Positions 54,941-64,000 of a stretch of DNA of 64,000 bases are shown one piece after another. The notes beneath the pieces were generated by a model, which was not told the DNA's origin, ran no database searches, and worked only from the letters and a program-made list of their open reading frames with translations. The stretch's first letter is position 1. The number at the start of each line of letters is the position of its first letter. Source of the stretch: Acidobacteriota bacterium (GTDB taxonomy: Bacteria > Acidobacteriota > Terriglobia > Acidiferrales > UBA7541); contig JABCZG010000022.1 in the NCBI GenBank assembly GCA_013289835.1, positions 1 to 64,000 on the forward strand. The letters run 5' to 3'. The translations under genes and the position numbers were made by a program.

Positions 54941-57811
54941 CTAGGGTATAACCTTCCCGTCCGAATCGCGAATCTCGACCTTGCCCAGATTCAGGTTCTT
55001 CATACCTTCTTCGATCTTCGCGCGGTCGCCTACCGCCAGCACGATCACCTTTTCGGGATGGATGTACTTCTGCGCGGCGCCCTGCGCCTGTTCCACCGTC
55101 ACCGCATTGACCAGATCCGGCAGCCTCGAAAAATAATCCAGCGGCAAATCGTAAGTAAACAGCTCGGCAAAGCTCCCCGCCGCATCCGTTCCACGTTCGA
55201 AGCGCCCCGGCATCGATCGCGTGATGGAATCTTTGGAAAGCCGCATCTCCTCCGGGCTCATCACCGTGTCGCGCATCCGCCGCAACTCATTGAAAACTTC
55301 CGTCGTCGCGGGAGCAGTCACGTCCGTTCGAATGTCAGAATAAACGCCAAACGTTCCCGTCGTTCGCTGATAGCCGAAAAACGAACTCGCGCCGTACGTA
55401 TAGCCATGTTGCTCGCGCAGGTTCATGTTGATGCGGCTGGAAAACAGCCCGCCCAGATCCGTGTTCATCACTTCGATCGGCGCGTAATCCGGCGTGGAGC
55501 GCGGCACTCCAAGCGAAAAACAGAGTAGCGTCGTCTGCGGAGCTCCCGCGCGGTCCACCAGAATCAGCCTGGCGTCCGTGGTTTCTGGCGCTGGCATCGC
55601 AGCAGCGGACGATTTGCCCGCCTTCCACGCACCAAACGCTTTTTCAAGCAACGGCTTCAGTGTCGCCAGCCTGATGTTTCCCGCGACAATCAGCGCGGAT
55701 TCATTCGGCAGATAATTCTGCTCCCAAAAGTGCACCAGGTCTTCTCGCGAAATCGCTTTCAGGGATTCTGCGGTCCCGCTGTCTGGGTAGCCGAGGGGAT
55801 CATGTGGCCCAAAGAGCGCCGCCGCCGCTACCCGCAGCGCCACAGAGAAGGGCTCGTCTTTTTCCTGCACCAGTGCCGCGAGCCGCTCCGAGCGCACGCG
55901 CTCAATCTCCGCCTTCGGAAAGCTCGGGTGCTGCGCGATGTCCGCCAACAGTTCCAGAGTTTCTGGAAAACTCCGCGACAGAGACTGCGTCGCCACCAGC
56001 GAATTGTCAGCCACAGCCCTCGAAGTGAGTGATGCCCCGAGGTCCGCCGCACGGTCCGCAATCTGCAGCGCCGACCGCGTCGTAGTTCCCTGCTGCAGCA
56101 TCCGCGCGGTCACGCTCGCCAGGCCCGGCCGGTCCACGGGGTTCGCGCCTTTGCCCGAACGCAGTACCAAGCTTGCGGCTACCAGCGGCAAGCCGGGACG
56201 TTCGCTGTAGAGCACCGTCAGCCCGTTCGAAAGCTTGAACTGTTCGGGAACCGGAAGGTGCAGCGGGCTCTGTGGGCCCGGCTTCGGCGCATCCGCGCGC
56301 CAGGCCGCATCGGCATTCACCGGCTCGCCACCGGTTTTCGTGGTGTCTTTCTGCTCTGCCTTCGGAGTGGGAACTTCCGCGCCCAAATCCTGTTTGCCGG
56401 GAACGCCATACACAACCACACGCTGATTGGTATTCAGTTGGCCCTGCGTGAACGCTTCGATGGACTCGACGGAAGCGTTTTCATACCGCCCGATATCCGC
56501 CGCAAGAAAGTCCGGCGTTCCTAGATAGTGGTTGAAACTGTTCAACAGGTCAGCGACGCCTCCGAACCCGCCTAAAGTTTCCAAGCCTTCGATGATTCTG
56601 GATTCGATTCCATTGCGCGCGCGCGCCAGTTCCGCCGCGGTTGGCCCTTCCTTACGGAAGGTATCGAGCTCCGCGTTGATGGCTTTTTCCAAATCCTCTG
56701 CTTTGACTCCCGGCCGCGCCGTGGCTTGAATCTCAAAGACCGAGCCAAGCATCAGCGACTGTTGATTGGCCGAGACTTCCAGCGCGATCTGCTTTTCATA
56801 AACGAGTTTTTTGTAGAGCCGGCTGGATTTCCCGCCGCCCAAAATCATTGAGGTGAGATCCGCTTCCGCGTCGCCCGGCTTGAAGATCGGTGACGTCAGC
56901 CATCCCATGTACACACGCGGAAGCTGGACGTTGTCCTGGATAACCGCGCGGCGCTCCGCCGCAATCGGCGGCGTGTGCGCCGTGATCTTGGGCACCGTCT
57001 CGCCGCGCTTCAGGGGCCCAAAATATTTTTCCACCAACTCCTTCGCTTTCTCCGGATTGAAATCCCCAACAATCGCCAGGCTCGCATTGTTCGGCGCGTA
57101 GTAGAGTTTGAAGAAATTTCGCACGTCCTCGAGCTTCGCAGACTGAATGTCCCCGTGCGAGCCCATCACGTCGCCGTAATACGGATGACCCTGCGGGAAG
57201 AGCTGGTGGAACAATCCCTCTTCCACGATGCCGTACGGCGCGTTTTCCACGCTCTGCCGCCGCTCGTTTCGAACCACGTCCTGCTGATTCGAAAGGTTGG
57301 CCTGGTCCAGTTTGTCCGGCAAATACCCCATGCGATCGGACTCCAGCCAAAGCGCAAGTTCCAGCTGATTCGAAGGCAGCGTTTCGAAATAATTCGTGCG
57401 GTCAAAATCGGTCGTCCCATTGATGTCGCTTGCGCCTGCGCCTTCCAGAAAATGAAAATGCGCGTTGCCGGGAACGTGTTTCGAACCTTCGAACATCATG
57501 TGCTCGAAAAGATGCGCGAACCCGGTCCGCCCTGGTAGCTCGTTCGCCGGACCAACGTGGTACCACAGGTTTACCGCGACCATCGGAAGCCGATGGTCTT
57601 CGGAGAGAATCACTTCCAGCCCGTTCTCCAGCTGATACTTTTCGAATTTCAATTGCGGAACTTCGAGAGGAGCGAGCTTCGCTGCGGCCGACTTTGCAGC
57701 CGCTTTTGGCGCGGGCTTTTGCTGCGCCGGTGTTTGTGCCTGGCACAAATAGGCGAACGCCAACGCTCCGAAGAGCCCGAGCCACATGAATTTCCTGGTG
57801 AAGCCTTTCAT
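54941..57811 (-). CDS. Exported M16 family zinc peptidase (pitrilysin-like, two-domain)
   Basis: 956 residues. Signal peptide (LGLFGALAFAYLCQA), then two M16 units: the first has the inverted zinc motif AHLFEHMMFEGS (HxxEH) with the distal Glu about 75 residues on; the second (from about residue 510) has no zinc motif, as in pitrilysin and insulinase types. Degrades small peptides in the periplasm or outside. Start at 57811 has AGAGGA; the ATG at 57835 is the longer alternative. Confidence 0.93.
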   Translation of the reverse strand: MKGFTRKFMWLGLFGALAFAYLCQAQTPAQQKPAPKAAAKSAAAKLAPLEVPQLKFEKYQLENGLEVILSEDHRLPMVAVNLWYHVGPANELPGRTGFAHLFEHMMFEGSKHVPGNAHFHFLEGAGASDINGTTDFDRTNYFETLPSNQLELALWLESDRMGYLPDKLDQANLSNQQDVVRNERRQSVENAPYGIVEEGLFHQLFPQGHPYYGDVMGSHGDIQSAKLEDVRNFFKLYYAPNNASLAIVGDFNPEKAKELVEKYFGPLKRGETVPKITAHTPPIAAERRAVIQDNVQLPRVYMGWLTSPIFKPGDAEADLTSMILGGGKSSRLYKKLVYEKQIALEVSANQQSLMLGSVFEIQATARPGVKAEDLEKAINAELDTFRKEGPTAAELARARNGIESRIIEGLETLGGFGGVADLLNSFNHYLGTPDFLAADIGRYENASVESIEAFTQGQLNTNQRVVVYGVPGKQDLGAEVPTPKAEQKDTTKTGGEPVNADAAWRADAPKPGPQSPLHLPVPEQFKLSNGLTVLYSERPGLPLVAASLVLRSGKGANPVDRPGLASVTARMLQQGTTTRSALQIADRAADLGASLTSRAVADNSLVATQSLSRSFPETLELLADIAQHPSFPKAEIERVRSERLAALVQEKDEPFSVALRVAAAALFGPHDPLGYPDSGTAESLKAISREDLVHFWEQNYLPNESALIVAGNIRLATLKPLLEKAFGAWKAGKSSAAAMPAPETTDARLILVDRAGAPQTTLLCFSLGVPRSTPDYAPIEVMNTDLGGLFSSRINMNLREQHGYTYGASSFFGYQRTTGTFGVYSDIRTDVTAPATTEVFNELRRMRDTVMSPEEMRLSKDSITRSMPGRFERGTDAAGSFAELFTYDLPLDYFSRLPDLVNAVTVEQAQGAAQKYIHPEKVIVLAVGDRAKIEEGMKNLNLGKVEIRDSDGKVIP

Positions 57812-58060
57812 AACGTTGTCCTCTCGTGACGGCATTTGCGGTGATTAGGCGAATGGCAGCGGTGTAGGCGGCCGCGGAAGCCTGCCAAACAGCTTACCTT
57901 TCCATCCGCGGAGTGCAAGTACTTTGCGATTCTATACGATTCGAACGAGGCCCAGTCAATTCGCACACCCTAGCCAAACCTCGTATACTGTCTCGCTTGG
58001 CTTTTGCAGCCGTCTGGATTGCTGATGCTGCAGGACGATTCTTGTGCGCGAGGTCGTAGC

Positions 58061-59737
58061 GTGTCTGCTTCGGTTCTGAAAACGAGTGCGAATCTGAAAT
58101 CCCCCGACTTCGAAAAGAATGCCCGCCGCGTCGTCGATTTGCTGACGACAATCAAGAACGAGGAAGAGCGCATTTTCCAGGGTGGCGGTGCCAAAGCCAT
58201 CGACGCGCAACACAAAAAGGGCCGGCTGACGGCGCGCGAGCGCATTACCAAGCTGATCGATCCAGGTTCGCATCTCTTCGAACTGGGGACCTACGCCGCG
58301 TTCGAAATGTACGAAGAATGGGGCGGCGCGCCTTCCGCGGGAACCGTCACGGGGCTCGCGAAAGTGTGCGGCCGCACCTTCATGATTATCGCGAATGACG
58401 CGACCGTGAAGGCGGGCGCGTTTTTCCCGATGACCGCGAAAAAAGTAATCCGCGCGCAAAACATCGCCATCGAAAATCACATTCCCACAATTTATCTCGT
58501 CGATTCCGCCGGAGTATTTTTGCCGCTTCAGGAAGACGTTTTTCCGGACACCGATGATTTTGGCCGCGTCTTTCGAAACAACGCCGTGATGAGCGCCATG
58601 GGCATTCCGCAAATCACCGCGATCATGGGGATGTGCGTCGCGGGCGGCGCGTATCTTCCCGTGATGTGCGACCACATTTTGATGACCGAAGGCTCGGGAC
58701 TTTTTCTCGCCGGGCCCGCGTTGGTGCAGGCCGCAATTGGACAGAAAACCTCGGCCGAAGATTTGGGCGGCGCAAAAATGCACGCGCAAATCAGCGGCAC
58801 GGTGGATTTTCGCGAGCCGGACGATGATGTCTGCCTCGCACGGATTCGTGCGCTGGTGGATAAGATTGGAGCGCCGAATCCTTCGCCGTTCAGCCATGTT
58901 GCATCGCGTGCGCCACTCCATTCCGCGGAAGAGATCTACGGAATATTTTCCAGCGATCCGGCAAAACAATACGACATGCGCGAGATTCTCGCGCGCATCG
59001 TGGACGCCGGCGAGTTCGAAGAGTACCGTGCGGAGTACGGCGAAACGCTGCTCTGTGGCTACTCGCGAATCGGCGGATGGGCCGTCGGCATCGTCGCGAA
59101 TCAGAAAAAACACGTGCAAACTCTCGCGCGCGGTTCCGATCAGAAACGCATGGAATTCGGCGGCGTGATTTATACCGAGTCCGCGGAAAAGGCTGCGCGG
59201 TTTATTTTGGATTGCAACCAGAACCGCATTCCGCTTATTTTTCTGCACGACGTAAACGGCTTCATGGTCGGCAAAGACGCGGAGTGGAGCGGCATCATCC
59301 GCGCCGGCGCAAAAATGGTGAACGCCGTCGCGAATAGCGTTGTGCCAAAAATCACGGTGATTTGCGGCGGCAGCTTCGGCGCCGGAAATTACGCCATGTG
59401 CGGCAAAGCCTACGACCCCCGCTTCATGTTTGCCTGGCCCACGGCAAGATTCGCCGTGATGAGCGGCGACGCCGCCGCCAGCACGCTAGTCGAAATTAAA
59501 TTGAAGCAACTCGAACGCGAAGGCAAAAAAGTCGACGAGAAAGTGAAGAAGGAATTGTACGACTCGGTGCGCGCAACGTACGAACACCAAACCGACCCGC
59601 GCTACGCCGCCGCCCGTTTGTGGGTAGACGCTATCATCGATCCTGCCCATACCCGCGACGCGCTAATCTGGGCCCTCGAAGCCGCCGCGCTGAATCCTGA
59701 CATCCGCGAATTCAAGACGGGAGTTCTGCAAACATGA
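58061..59737 (+). CDS. Acyl-CoA carboxylase carboxyltransferase subunit (methylcrotonyl-type)
   Basis: 558 residues, biotin-dependent carboxyltransferase beta chain with both crotonase-like halves: GRLTARERITKLIDPGS, ITAIMGMCVAGGAYLPVM in the N half, VICGGSFGAGNYAMCGKAYD and TARFAVMSGDAAAST in the C half. Neighbours with HMG-CoA lyase-like and methylglutaconyl-CoA hydratase-like genes argue for methylcrotonyl-CoA (leucine/isovalerate catabolism) over propionyl-CoA. The biotin-carrying alpha chain is not in the window. GTG at 58061 has GAGGT upstream; an in-frame TTG at 58004 is possible. Confidence 0.9.
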   Translation: MSASVLKTSANLKSPDFEKNARRVVDLLTTIKNEEERIFQGGGAKAIDAQHKKGRLTARERITKLIDPGSHLFELGTYAAFEMYEEWGGAPSAGTVTGLAKVCGRTFMIIANDATVKAGAFFPMTAKKVIRAQNIAIENHIPTIYLVDSAGVFLPLQEDVFPDTDDFGRVFRNNAVMSAMGIPQITAIMGMCVAGGAYLPVMCDHILMTEGSGLFLAGPALVQAAIGQKTSAEDLGGAKMHAQISGTVDFREPDDDVCLARIRALVDKIGAPNPSPFSHVASRAPLHSAEEIYGIFSSDPAKQYDMREILARIVDAGEFEEYRAEYGETLLCGYSRIGGWAVGIVANQKKHVQTLARGSDQKRMEFGGVIYTESAEKAARFILDCNQNRIPLIFLHDVNGFMVGKDAEWSGIIRAGAKMVNAVANSVVPKITVICGGSFGAGNYAMCGKAYDPRFMFAWPTARFAVMSGDAAASTLVEIKLKQLEREGKKVDEKVKKELYDSVRATYEHQTDPRYAAARLWVDAIIDPAHTRDALIWALEAAALNPDIREFKTGVLQT

Positions 59738-60000
59738 TTAGTTTGCGTTCAAAGCGGCTTGCTACCGGAGCCTTACTGGCGCCACTCGGCCTCGGGTTCG
59801 GCTTTCTAGCCGATTGGCTGCACCGGAGATCGCTGAAGGCTGCCTATCCAGGTTGGCAGTTTATCGACGGGAAAGCACCTTGGTATATTCCCGCCCTCGT
59901 AATCGTGTTCTACGCCGGATTGCTTTTTGCAATCACTGCCATTATTTCAATTCTCTCCGACTACCTGCGGTCCAAGAGGACGGATGCCAGACACAGTTAG
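59734..60000 (+). CDS. Small membrane protein of unknown function
   Basis: 88 residues with two hydrophobic helices (GALLAPLGLGFGFLADWL and YIPALVIVFYAGLLFAITAI). The ATG overlaps the carboxyltransferase stop by 4 bases, and the end overlaps the HMG-CoA lyase gene by 17, so it is embedded in the operon. I do not recognise it. Confidence 0.6.
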   Translation: MISLRSKRLATGALLAPLGLGFGFLADWLHRRSLKAAYPGWQFIDGKAPWYIPALVIVFYAGLLFAITAIISILSDYLRSKRTDARHS

Positions 60001-60943
60001 ACTCGTTGAGTGTCCCAGGGACGCTTGGCAGGGATTGCCGGAACAGATTCCCACGGAGTACAAGGCCGAGTACTTGAAAGAGCTTTTGCTTGCGGGGTTC
60101 AAGCACATTGACGCGGTGAGTTTTGTTTCGCCGAAACATGTGAAGCAGATGGCGGACAGCGAAGAGGTGATGGCTAAGCTGAACGAGTTCGCAGTCGTCA
60201 GGGAGCGCATCCAACACAGTGAGGCGAAAGCACTGAGCAACATTGGGCAAACACCGCCCGCTGAGCAAGCGCCACTGGAAATCATCGGGATTGTTGTGAA
60301 TGAAAAAGGCCTCGAGAGGGCGCTGGCTACCCCGGGCGTTACGACGATTGGATATCCGTATTCGATTTCGGCGTATTTTCGGCGGGCGAATGCCAACATG
60401 ACGCGGGACGAATCGCGCTTGCTTGTGGAGAAACTGCGCAAGGAAACTCTCGCTGCGAAAAAAGATCTCGTCATTTACATTTCCATGGCGTTTGGGAATC
60501 CGTATGACGAGCCCTGGGGAGCGGAGATCGTGCAAGAAGCGCTGGAGTGGCTGAAGGATATTCGCGTGCGTACCGTCTCGCTGGCGGATACCGCGGGAGT
60601 CGCCACTCCGGAAATAATTGCCGGATTGCTTTGCGATGTGAAAGATCACGTTGCGGGCGTGGAGTTGGGCGTACATTTGCACAGCCGGCCGGAACAGGCG
60701 GAAGAAAAGATTCTTGCGGCGTATGAGGCGGGATGCCGGCGATTCGACAGCGCGCTTACGGGGCTTGGCGGATGTCCCTTTGCGGGAGACAATCTGGTGG
60801 GCAACATCGCGACGGAAGACGTGCTCGCGGCGCTGCGCAAAGCAGGGGCCGATCCAGGGATTGATTCGTCGCGGCTAAAGCGAGTTCTAGAAATGACCAA
60901 CGAAATCCGCACCAAATACGCGCATGCTCCACTTGTAAATTGA
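59984..60943 (+). CDS. Hydroxymethylglutaryl-CoA lyase
   Basis: 319 residues. Cuts HMG-CoA to acetoacetate and acetyl-CoA, the last step of leucine catabolism. HMGL TIM barrel: VRLVECPRDAWQGLP (catalytic Arg-Asp), the His pair LGVHLHSRPEQAE, and the HMG-CoA lyase loop GLGGCPFAGDNLVGNIATED with its catalytic Cys. The first motif is usually VGPRDGLQ, so this is a diverged member. The gene is between the small membrane protein and the hydratase. Confidence 0.9.
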   Translation: MPDTVRLVECPRDAWQGLPEQIPTEYKAEYLKELLLAGFKHIDAVSFVSPKHVKQMADSEEVMAKLNEFAVVRERIQHSEAKALSNIGQTPPAEQAPLEIIGIVVNEKGLERALATPGVTTIGYPYSISAYFRRANANMTRDESRLLVEKLRKETLAAKKDLVIYISMAFGNPYDEPWGAEIVQEALEWLKDIRVRTVSLADTAGVATPEIIAGLLCDVKDHVAGVELGVHLHSRPEQAEEKILAAYEAGCRRFDSALTGLGGCPFAGDNLVGNIATEDVLAALRKAGADPGIDSSRLKRVLEMTNEIRTKYAHAPLVN

Positions 60944-60958
60944 GGAGGTGTTTTAAAA

Positions 60959-61747
60959 ATGTATTCGACACTCCTTCTCGAAACGACTGACAATCTCGCG
61001 AAGATCACGTTGAACCGGCCGGAGAAGCGCAACGCCATCTCCACGCAGATGATGTCCGAACTTCAGGCGGCGCTCGACGAAATCGAAAAGAGCCACGCGC
61101 GCGTGGTGATTCTAACTGGCGCTGGAAAAGCCTTTTGCGCGGGCATGGACTTGGACATGCTTGCGAACATTGCGAAACAATCTCCCGCGGAAAACCAGGA
61201 GGATTCGCGGCGCATTGCAAAAATGCTACGTCGCATCTGGAGTTTTCCGAGGCCGCTGATCGCGGCGGTGAACGGCGCGGCGTACGCCGGAGGATGCGGC
61301 ATCGCCACGCTCTGCGATTTGACGATTGCGGTTCCAGAAGCGAAGTTCGGCTACACAGAAGTGAAGATCGGTTTTCTTCCGGCAATTGTTTCCGTGTTTC
61401 TTACGAGACAGATCGGGGAAAAGCGTACGCGCGATCTGTTGCTCACCGGGCGCATCTTGGAAGCGGCCGAGGCGAAGGAATTTGGCCTCGTCTCGGAGAT
61501 CGTTGCGGCGGACCGCTTGATGGAACGGGCGCACGAGCTTGCGGAAACATTGATTGCGGCGAGCCCGAGCAGTCTGACTCGTTCCAAGCGGCTGCTGGTA
61601 TTCTCCGCGGCGGCCGGAATAGACCACGATCTCGAGCGCGCGATCCTCGAAAATGCGCGGATTCGTTGCACACCCGATTTCAAAGAAGGGCTCGCATCGT
61701 TTCTGGAAAAGCGCAAACCGGTGTGGCACGGCGAAACCGAAAAATAA
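60959..61747 (+). CDS. Enoyl-CoA hydratase/isomerase family protein (methylglutaconyl-CoA hydratase-like)
   Basis: 262 residues, crotonase fold: ITLNRPEKRNAISTQMM, oxyanion-hole motifs GAGKAFCAGMDLDML and NGAAYAGGCGIATLCDL, and the Glu of FGYTEVKIGF. Context (HMG-CoA lyase, carboxyltransferase) fits 3-methylglutaconyl-CoA hydratase. GGAGGTG precedes the ATG; 15 bases from the lyase stop. Confidence 0.9.
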   Translation: MYSTLLLETTDNLAKITLNRPEKRNAISTQMMSELQAALDEIEKSHARVVILTGAGKAFCAGMDLDMLANIAKQSPAENQEDSRRIAKMLRRIWSFPRPLIAAVNGAAYAGGCGIATLCDLTIAVPEAKFGYTEVKIGFLPAIVSVFLTRQIGEKRTRDLLLTGRILEAAEAKEFGLVSEIVAADRLMERAHELAETLIAASPSSLTRSKRLLVFSAAAGIDHDLERAILENARIRCTPDFKEGLASFLEKRKPVWHGETEK

Positions 61748-62196
61748 TGGACATGCGAAGAATCGAATATCACGACGCGATCGTAAGGGTGCGGTATGCC
61801 GAGACGGACCAGATGGGCGTGGTGTATCACGCGAATTATTTCATTTGGTTCGAGGTGGGCAGGGTCGAACTCATCCGCGCGTTGGGCATCGAATACAAGC
61901 GCATGGAGATTGAGGATGATTGCCACATCGTGGTGGCCGACGCGCACTGCCGGTATCACGACTCGGCGCTCTACGATGAAGTCTTGCGCATCCGCACACG
62001 GATTTCCGAGTCGCGAAACCGCATTATCAAGTTTTCCTACGAAGTGCTACGCGACGCGGACGGAAAAGTTCTAGCCAACGGAGAAACGACCCACGTGATT
62101 TGCGGAAGCAACGGCCGTCCGAAATTGCTGCCGGAAAAATACCGAAGCGTATTCAATTTGATCGCAGTGCCACAACCCGACCGGAGTCCGGCATGA
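61747..62196 (+). CDS. YbgC-like acyl-CoA thioesterase (4HBT)
   Basis: 149 residues with the hotdog-fold motif RYAETDQMGVVYHANYFIWF, whose Asp is catalytic, and YHDSALYDEVLRIRTRI. Hydrolyses acyl-CoA. ATG overlaps the hydratase stop (TAATG). Confidence 0.92.
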   Translation: MDMRRIEYHDAIVRVRYAETDQMGVVYHANYFIWFEVGRVELIRALGIEYKRMEIEDDCHIVVADAHCRYHDSALYDEVLRIRTRISESRNRIIKFSYEVLRDADGKVLANGETTHVICGSNGRPKLLPEKYRSVFNLIAVPQPDRSPA

Positions 62197-63716
62197 ACGT
62201 CGTGCTGAGCGGCAACGATCTCACCTTTGAACAGCTCTATGCCGTTGCGCTGCGCGGCGAATCCGTCTCGGTGGTTCCGGCAGCGATCGAGCGGATGAAT
62301 GCTTCGCGCGCGGTCGTGGACCGGCTGGTGGCGTCAGGAGCGACGGCGTACGGAATCAATACTGGGTTCGGAAAGCTTGCATCGGTGCGCATTTCGATAG
62401 AACAAGTGCGGCAACTCCAGGTGAATTTGGTGCGGTCACACGCGTGCGGCCTCGGCGCTCCGCTCAGCGAGGTCGAAACACGCGCGATGATGCTGTTGCG
62501 CGCGAATGCGCTCGCCAAAGGCTTGAGTGGGATTCGCCCACGCGTCGTTGAAACGCTTTGCCAGATGCTGAATGCGAAGGTGCATCCGGTAATTCCTTCG
62601 CAGGGATCCGTGGGCGCTTCAGGTGATTTGGCTCCGCTGGCACATTTGGCGCAGGTGGTGATTGGTGAAGGCCGGGCAAACTTCCGCGGAGAAGTTCTTT
62701 CCGGCGGCGAAGCGATGAAGCGCGCGGGAATTACGCCGATTGTACTTGAAGCTAAAGAAGGACTCTCGCTGCTGAATGGCACGCAGGGGATGCTGGCGCT
62801 GCTTAGCCTGGCGTTACGCGAAGCTGACAATCTTGTCGACACCGCCGATGTGGCTGCTTCCCTTTCGCTGGATGCACTGCGCGGGAGCCCGGGCGCATTT
62901 GATGCGCGAATCATGCACGCTCGCGCATACGCGGGAGCGGCGACGACGGCGCGAAATCTGGCGCACTTGAATGAAGGCAGCCAGATTCGCGAGTCGCACC
63001 GCGCGGCGGAGAAAGATACTCGCGTACAAGACGCGTACAGTCTGCGGTGCACGCCGCAGGTGCACGGCGCGGTGCGGGATTCGCTGGCGCAGGCGCGGGA
63101 GATGGCCGCCGTGGAACTGAACAGCGCGACTGATAATCCGCTGGTATTTGTGCGGGATGCGAATCACGGCGACATCATCAGCGGCGGAAATTTTCATGGG
63201 CAGCCGCTGGCTATGGCCGCTGACCAGGTGGCGATAGCGATTGCCACACTCGGCGGAATCGTGGAGCGGCGCATCGAGCAGATGACGAATCCGCTGACGA
63301 GCATGCTCCCGGCGTTTTTGACGCCGGAGCCGGGGCTGAATTCGGGATTCATGATCGCGCAGGTGACGGCGGCGGCGCTGACGAGCGAGAACAAGACGCT
63401 GGCGGCTCCTCATTCGGTGGATTCGATTTCGACCTCGGGCAATCAGGAAGACTACGTGTCCATGGGCATGAGCGGGGCGCGGCGCCTCGATCGCATGCTG
63501 GTCAATTTGCGGCATACGATCGCCATTGAGCTGCTTTGCGCGTGCCAGGGGATTGATTTACTGGCGCCGCTGCAGACTGGAACGCTGGCGAAGAAGGCGC
63601 ATGAGGCCGTGCGTGCCAAGTCACCCAAGGTTATCGAGGATCGACCGTTGGCGGCGGATATCGAGGCGGTGTCCGCGCTTGTGGCTGAGGGCAACTTCGC
63701 TGCAATCCTGAGTTGA
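62193..63716 (+). CDS. hutH: Histidine ammonia-lyase
   Basis: 507 residues. First step of histidine degradation, to urocanate and ammonia. The MIO cofactor forms from ASGD in GSVGASGDLAPLAHL; YGINTGFGKL and QDAYSLRCTPQVHGA are present. The ATGA overlaps the thioesterase stop by 4 bases, so it is the last gene of the catabolic operon. Other hut genes are not in the window. Confidence 0.96.
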   Translation: MNVVLSGNDLTFEQLYAVALRGESVSVVPAAIERMNASRAVVDRLVASGATAYGINTGFGKLASVRISIEQVRQLQVNLVRSHACGLGAPLSEVETRAMMLLRANALAKGLSGIRPRVVETLCQMLNAKVHPVIPSQGSVGASGDLAPLAHLAQVVIGEGRANFRGEVLSGGEAMKRAGITPIVLEAKEGLSLLNGTQGMLALLSLALREADNLVDTADVAASLSLDALRGSPGAFDARIMHARAYAGAATTARNLAHLNEGSQIRESHRAAEKDTRVQDAYSLRCTPQVHGAVRDSLAQAREMAAVELNSATDNPLVFVRDANHGDIISGGNFHGQPLAMAADQVAIAIATLGGIVERRIEQMTNPLTSMLPAFLTPEPGLNSGFMIAQVTAAALTSENKTLAAPHSVDSISTSGNQEDYVSMGMSGARRLDRMLVNLRHTIAIELLCACQGIDLLAPLQTGTLAKKAHEAVRAKSPKVIEDRPLAADIEAVSALVAEGNFAAILS

Positions 63717-63782
63717 GAAGAGCTTTACACAGAGAGCGCTGAGGACACAGAGATCACAGAGAAGAGCCCCTCCCCCGTTTTT

Positions 63783-63905
63783 CGTAAGTGTTGATTCTAA
63801 AGGAGTTGATGTTTAAGTAAGTGCTTTGGAATCAACACTTATGGGGAGATATCGCAAGTGTTGCTTCTAAACGAGTTAGGGGTTTACATAACTCTTGGGA
63901 ATCGT
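63783..63905 (+). repeat. Imperfect tandem repeat with inverted repeat after hutH
   Basis: Two units of about 52 bases, starting at 63783 and 63853 (70-base period), share AAGTGTTG, TTCTAAA, GAGTT and GTTTA. The first unit is closed by TAAGTGTTGATTC (63785-63797) and GAATCAACACTTA (63829-63841), a perfect 13-bp inverted repeat; the second has lost its right arm. The hairpin could end the hutH transcript but lacks a T-run. The DNA after it to the window end shows nothing clear. Confidence 0.65.
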
Positions 63906-64000
63906 CCGTAGATCCCAGCCATTGGCGCTTTACGCCGTCGGTGTAGAGCGAGATTAGGCTTAAAACGAAACTGCGGCAGTCGGACCCCGACCCGGTCGGG

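Noticed and set aside
57956..59248. 430-codon open frame on the minus strand opposite the carboxyltransferase
   Set aside because: The plus-strand carboxyltransferase has all family motifs; this frame has none.

Overview
The window looks like chromosomal DNA of an acidobacterium, probably of the Terriglobales ('Koribacter'/'Sulfotelmatobacter') type. The grounds are moderately high GC, an Oar-like TonB-dependent receptor with an N-terminal carboxypeptidase-regulatory-like domain, DUF3300, DUF433/DUF5615 pairs, many secreted amidohydrolases and peptidases, and abundant short dispersed palindromic repeats. This placement is inference from gene content; there is no rRNA, tRNA or phage marker in the window.

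Layout. 0-6.2 kb: a partial HEAT-like secreted protein, a DUF3300 protein, the heat-shock operon hrcA-grpE-dnaJ (minus strand, with promoter and a CIRCE variant), and an aldehyde dehydrogenase. 6.2-19.4 kb: an accessory region with an HNH nuclease, two DUF433/DUF5615 toxin-antitoxin pairs, a VapBC-type pair, a debris copy of the vapC 3' end, a frameshifted secreted protein, a possible immunity protein, SnoaL-like, YCII and RibD-C proteins, and at least two families of interspersed repeats. 19.4-24 kb: an HtrA/DegP protease, then an ECF sigma factor, a FecR-domain protein and a secreted protein. 24-27.7 kb: a promoter, a SAM-II-like riboswitch and an intrinsic terminator in front of a threonine-synthase-family enzyme and a MoaD/ThiS-like protein, then an amino-acid permease. 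27.9-31.7 kb: DNA repair (ogt), a divergent peptide deformylase, a Gfo/Idh/MocA oxidoreductase, a peroxiredoxin with an in-frame TGA that very probably encodes selenocysteine, and a type IV pilin-like protein.

31.7-37.8 kb: leuC, leuD and the 1173-residue TonB-dependent receptor with a clean terminator. 37.9-47 kb: a long minus-strand run of two likely transcription units: Ste24-like M48 protease, pyrE and truA; and aldehyde dehydrogenase, a small Cys-rich protein, a LeuA/homocitrate-synthase-like enzyme, an M20 peptidase and a YtcJ-like amidohydrolase. 47.4-49.5 kb: a TolC-family outer membrane protein. 49.6-51.8 kb: a two-subunit B12-dependent acyl-CoA mutase whose substrate-pocket residues are those of isobutyryl-CoA mutase. 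51.8-57.8 kb: rsgA, a B12-binding radical SAM protein and a double-domain M16 peptidase. 58-63.7 kb: a plus-strand operon with a carboxyltransferase, HMG-CoA lyase-like and methylglutaconyl-CoA hydratase-like genes (leucine/isovalerate catabolism), an acyl-CoA thioesterase and hutH.

The most notable points are: (1) a SAM-II-like riboswitch with its own terminator ahead of a thrC-like gene and a sulfur-carrier-like gene, which suggests a thiocarboxylate-dependent homocysteine/methionine route from O-phosphohomoserine; (2) the selenocysteine peroxiredoxin with a strong hairpin just after the TGA; (3) the isobutyryl-CoA-mutase signature; (4) several families of dispersed inverted repeats, one of which has carried or preserved the 3' end of a vapC gene. 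All calls rest on reading the sequence; no database search or folding calculation was run.
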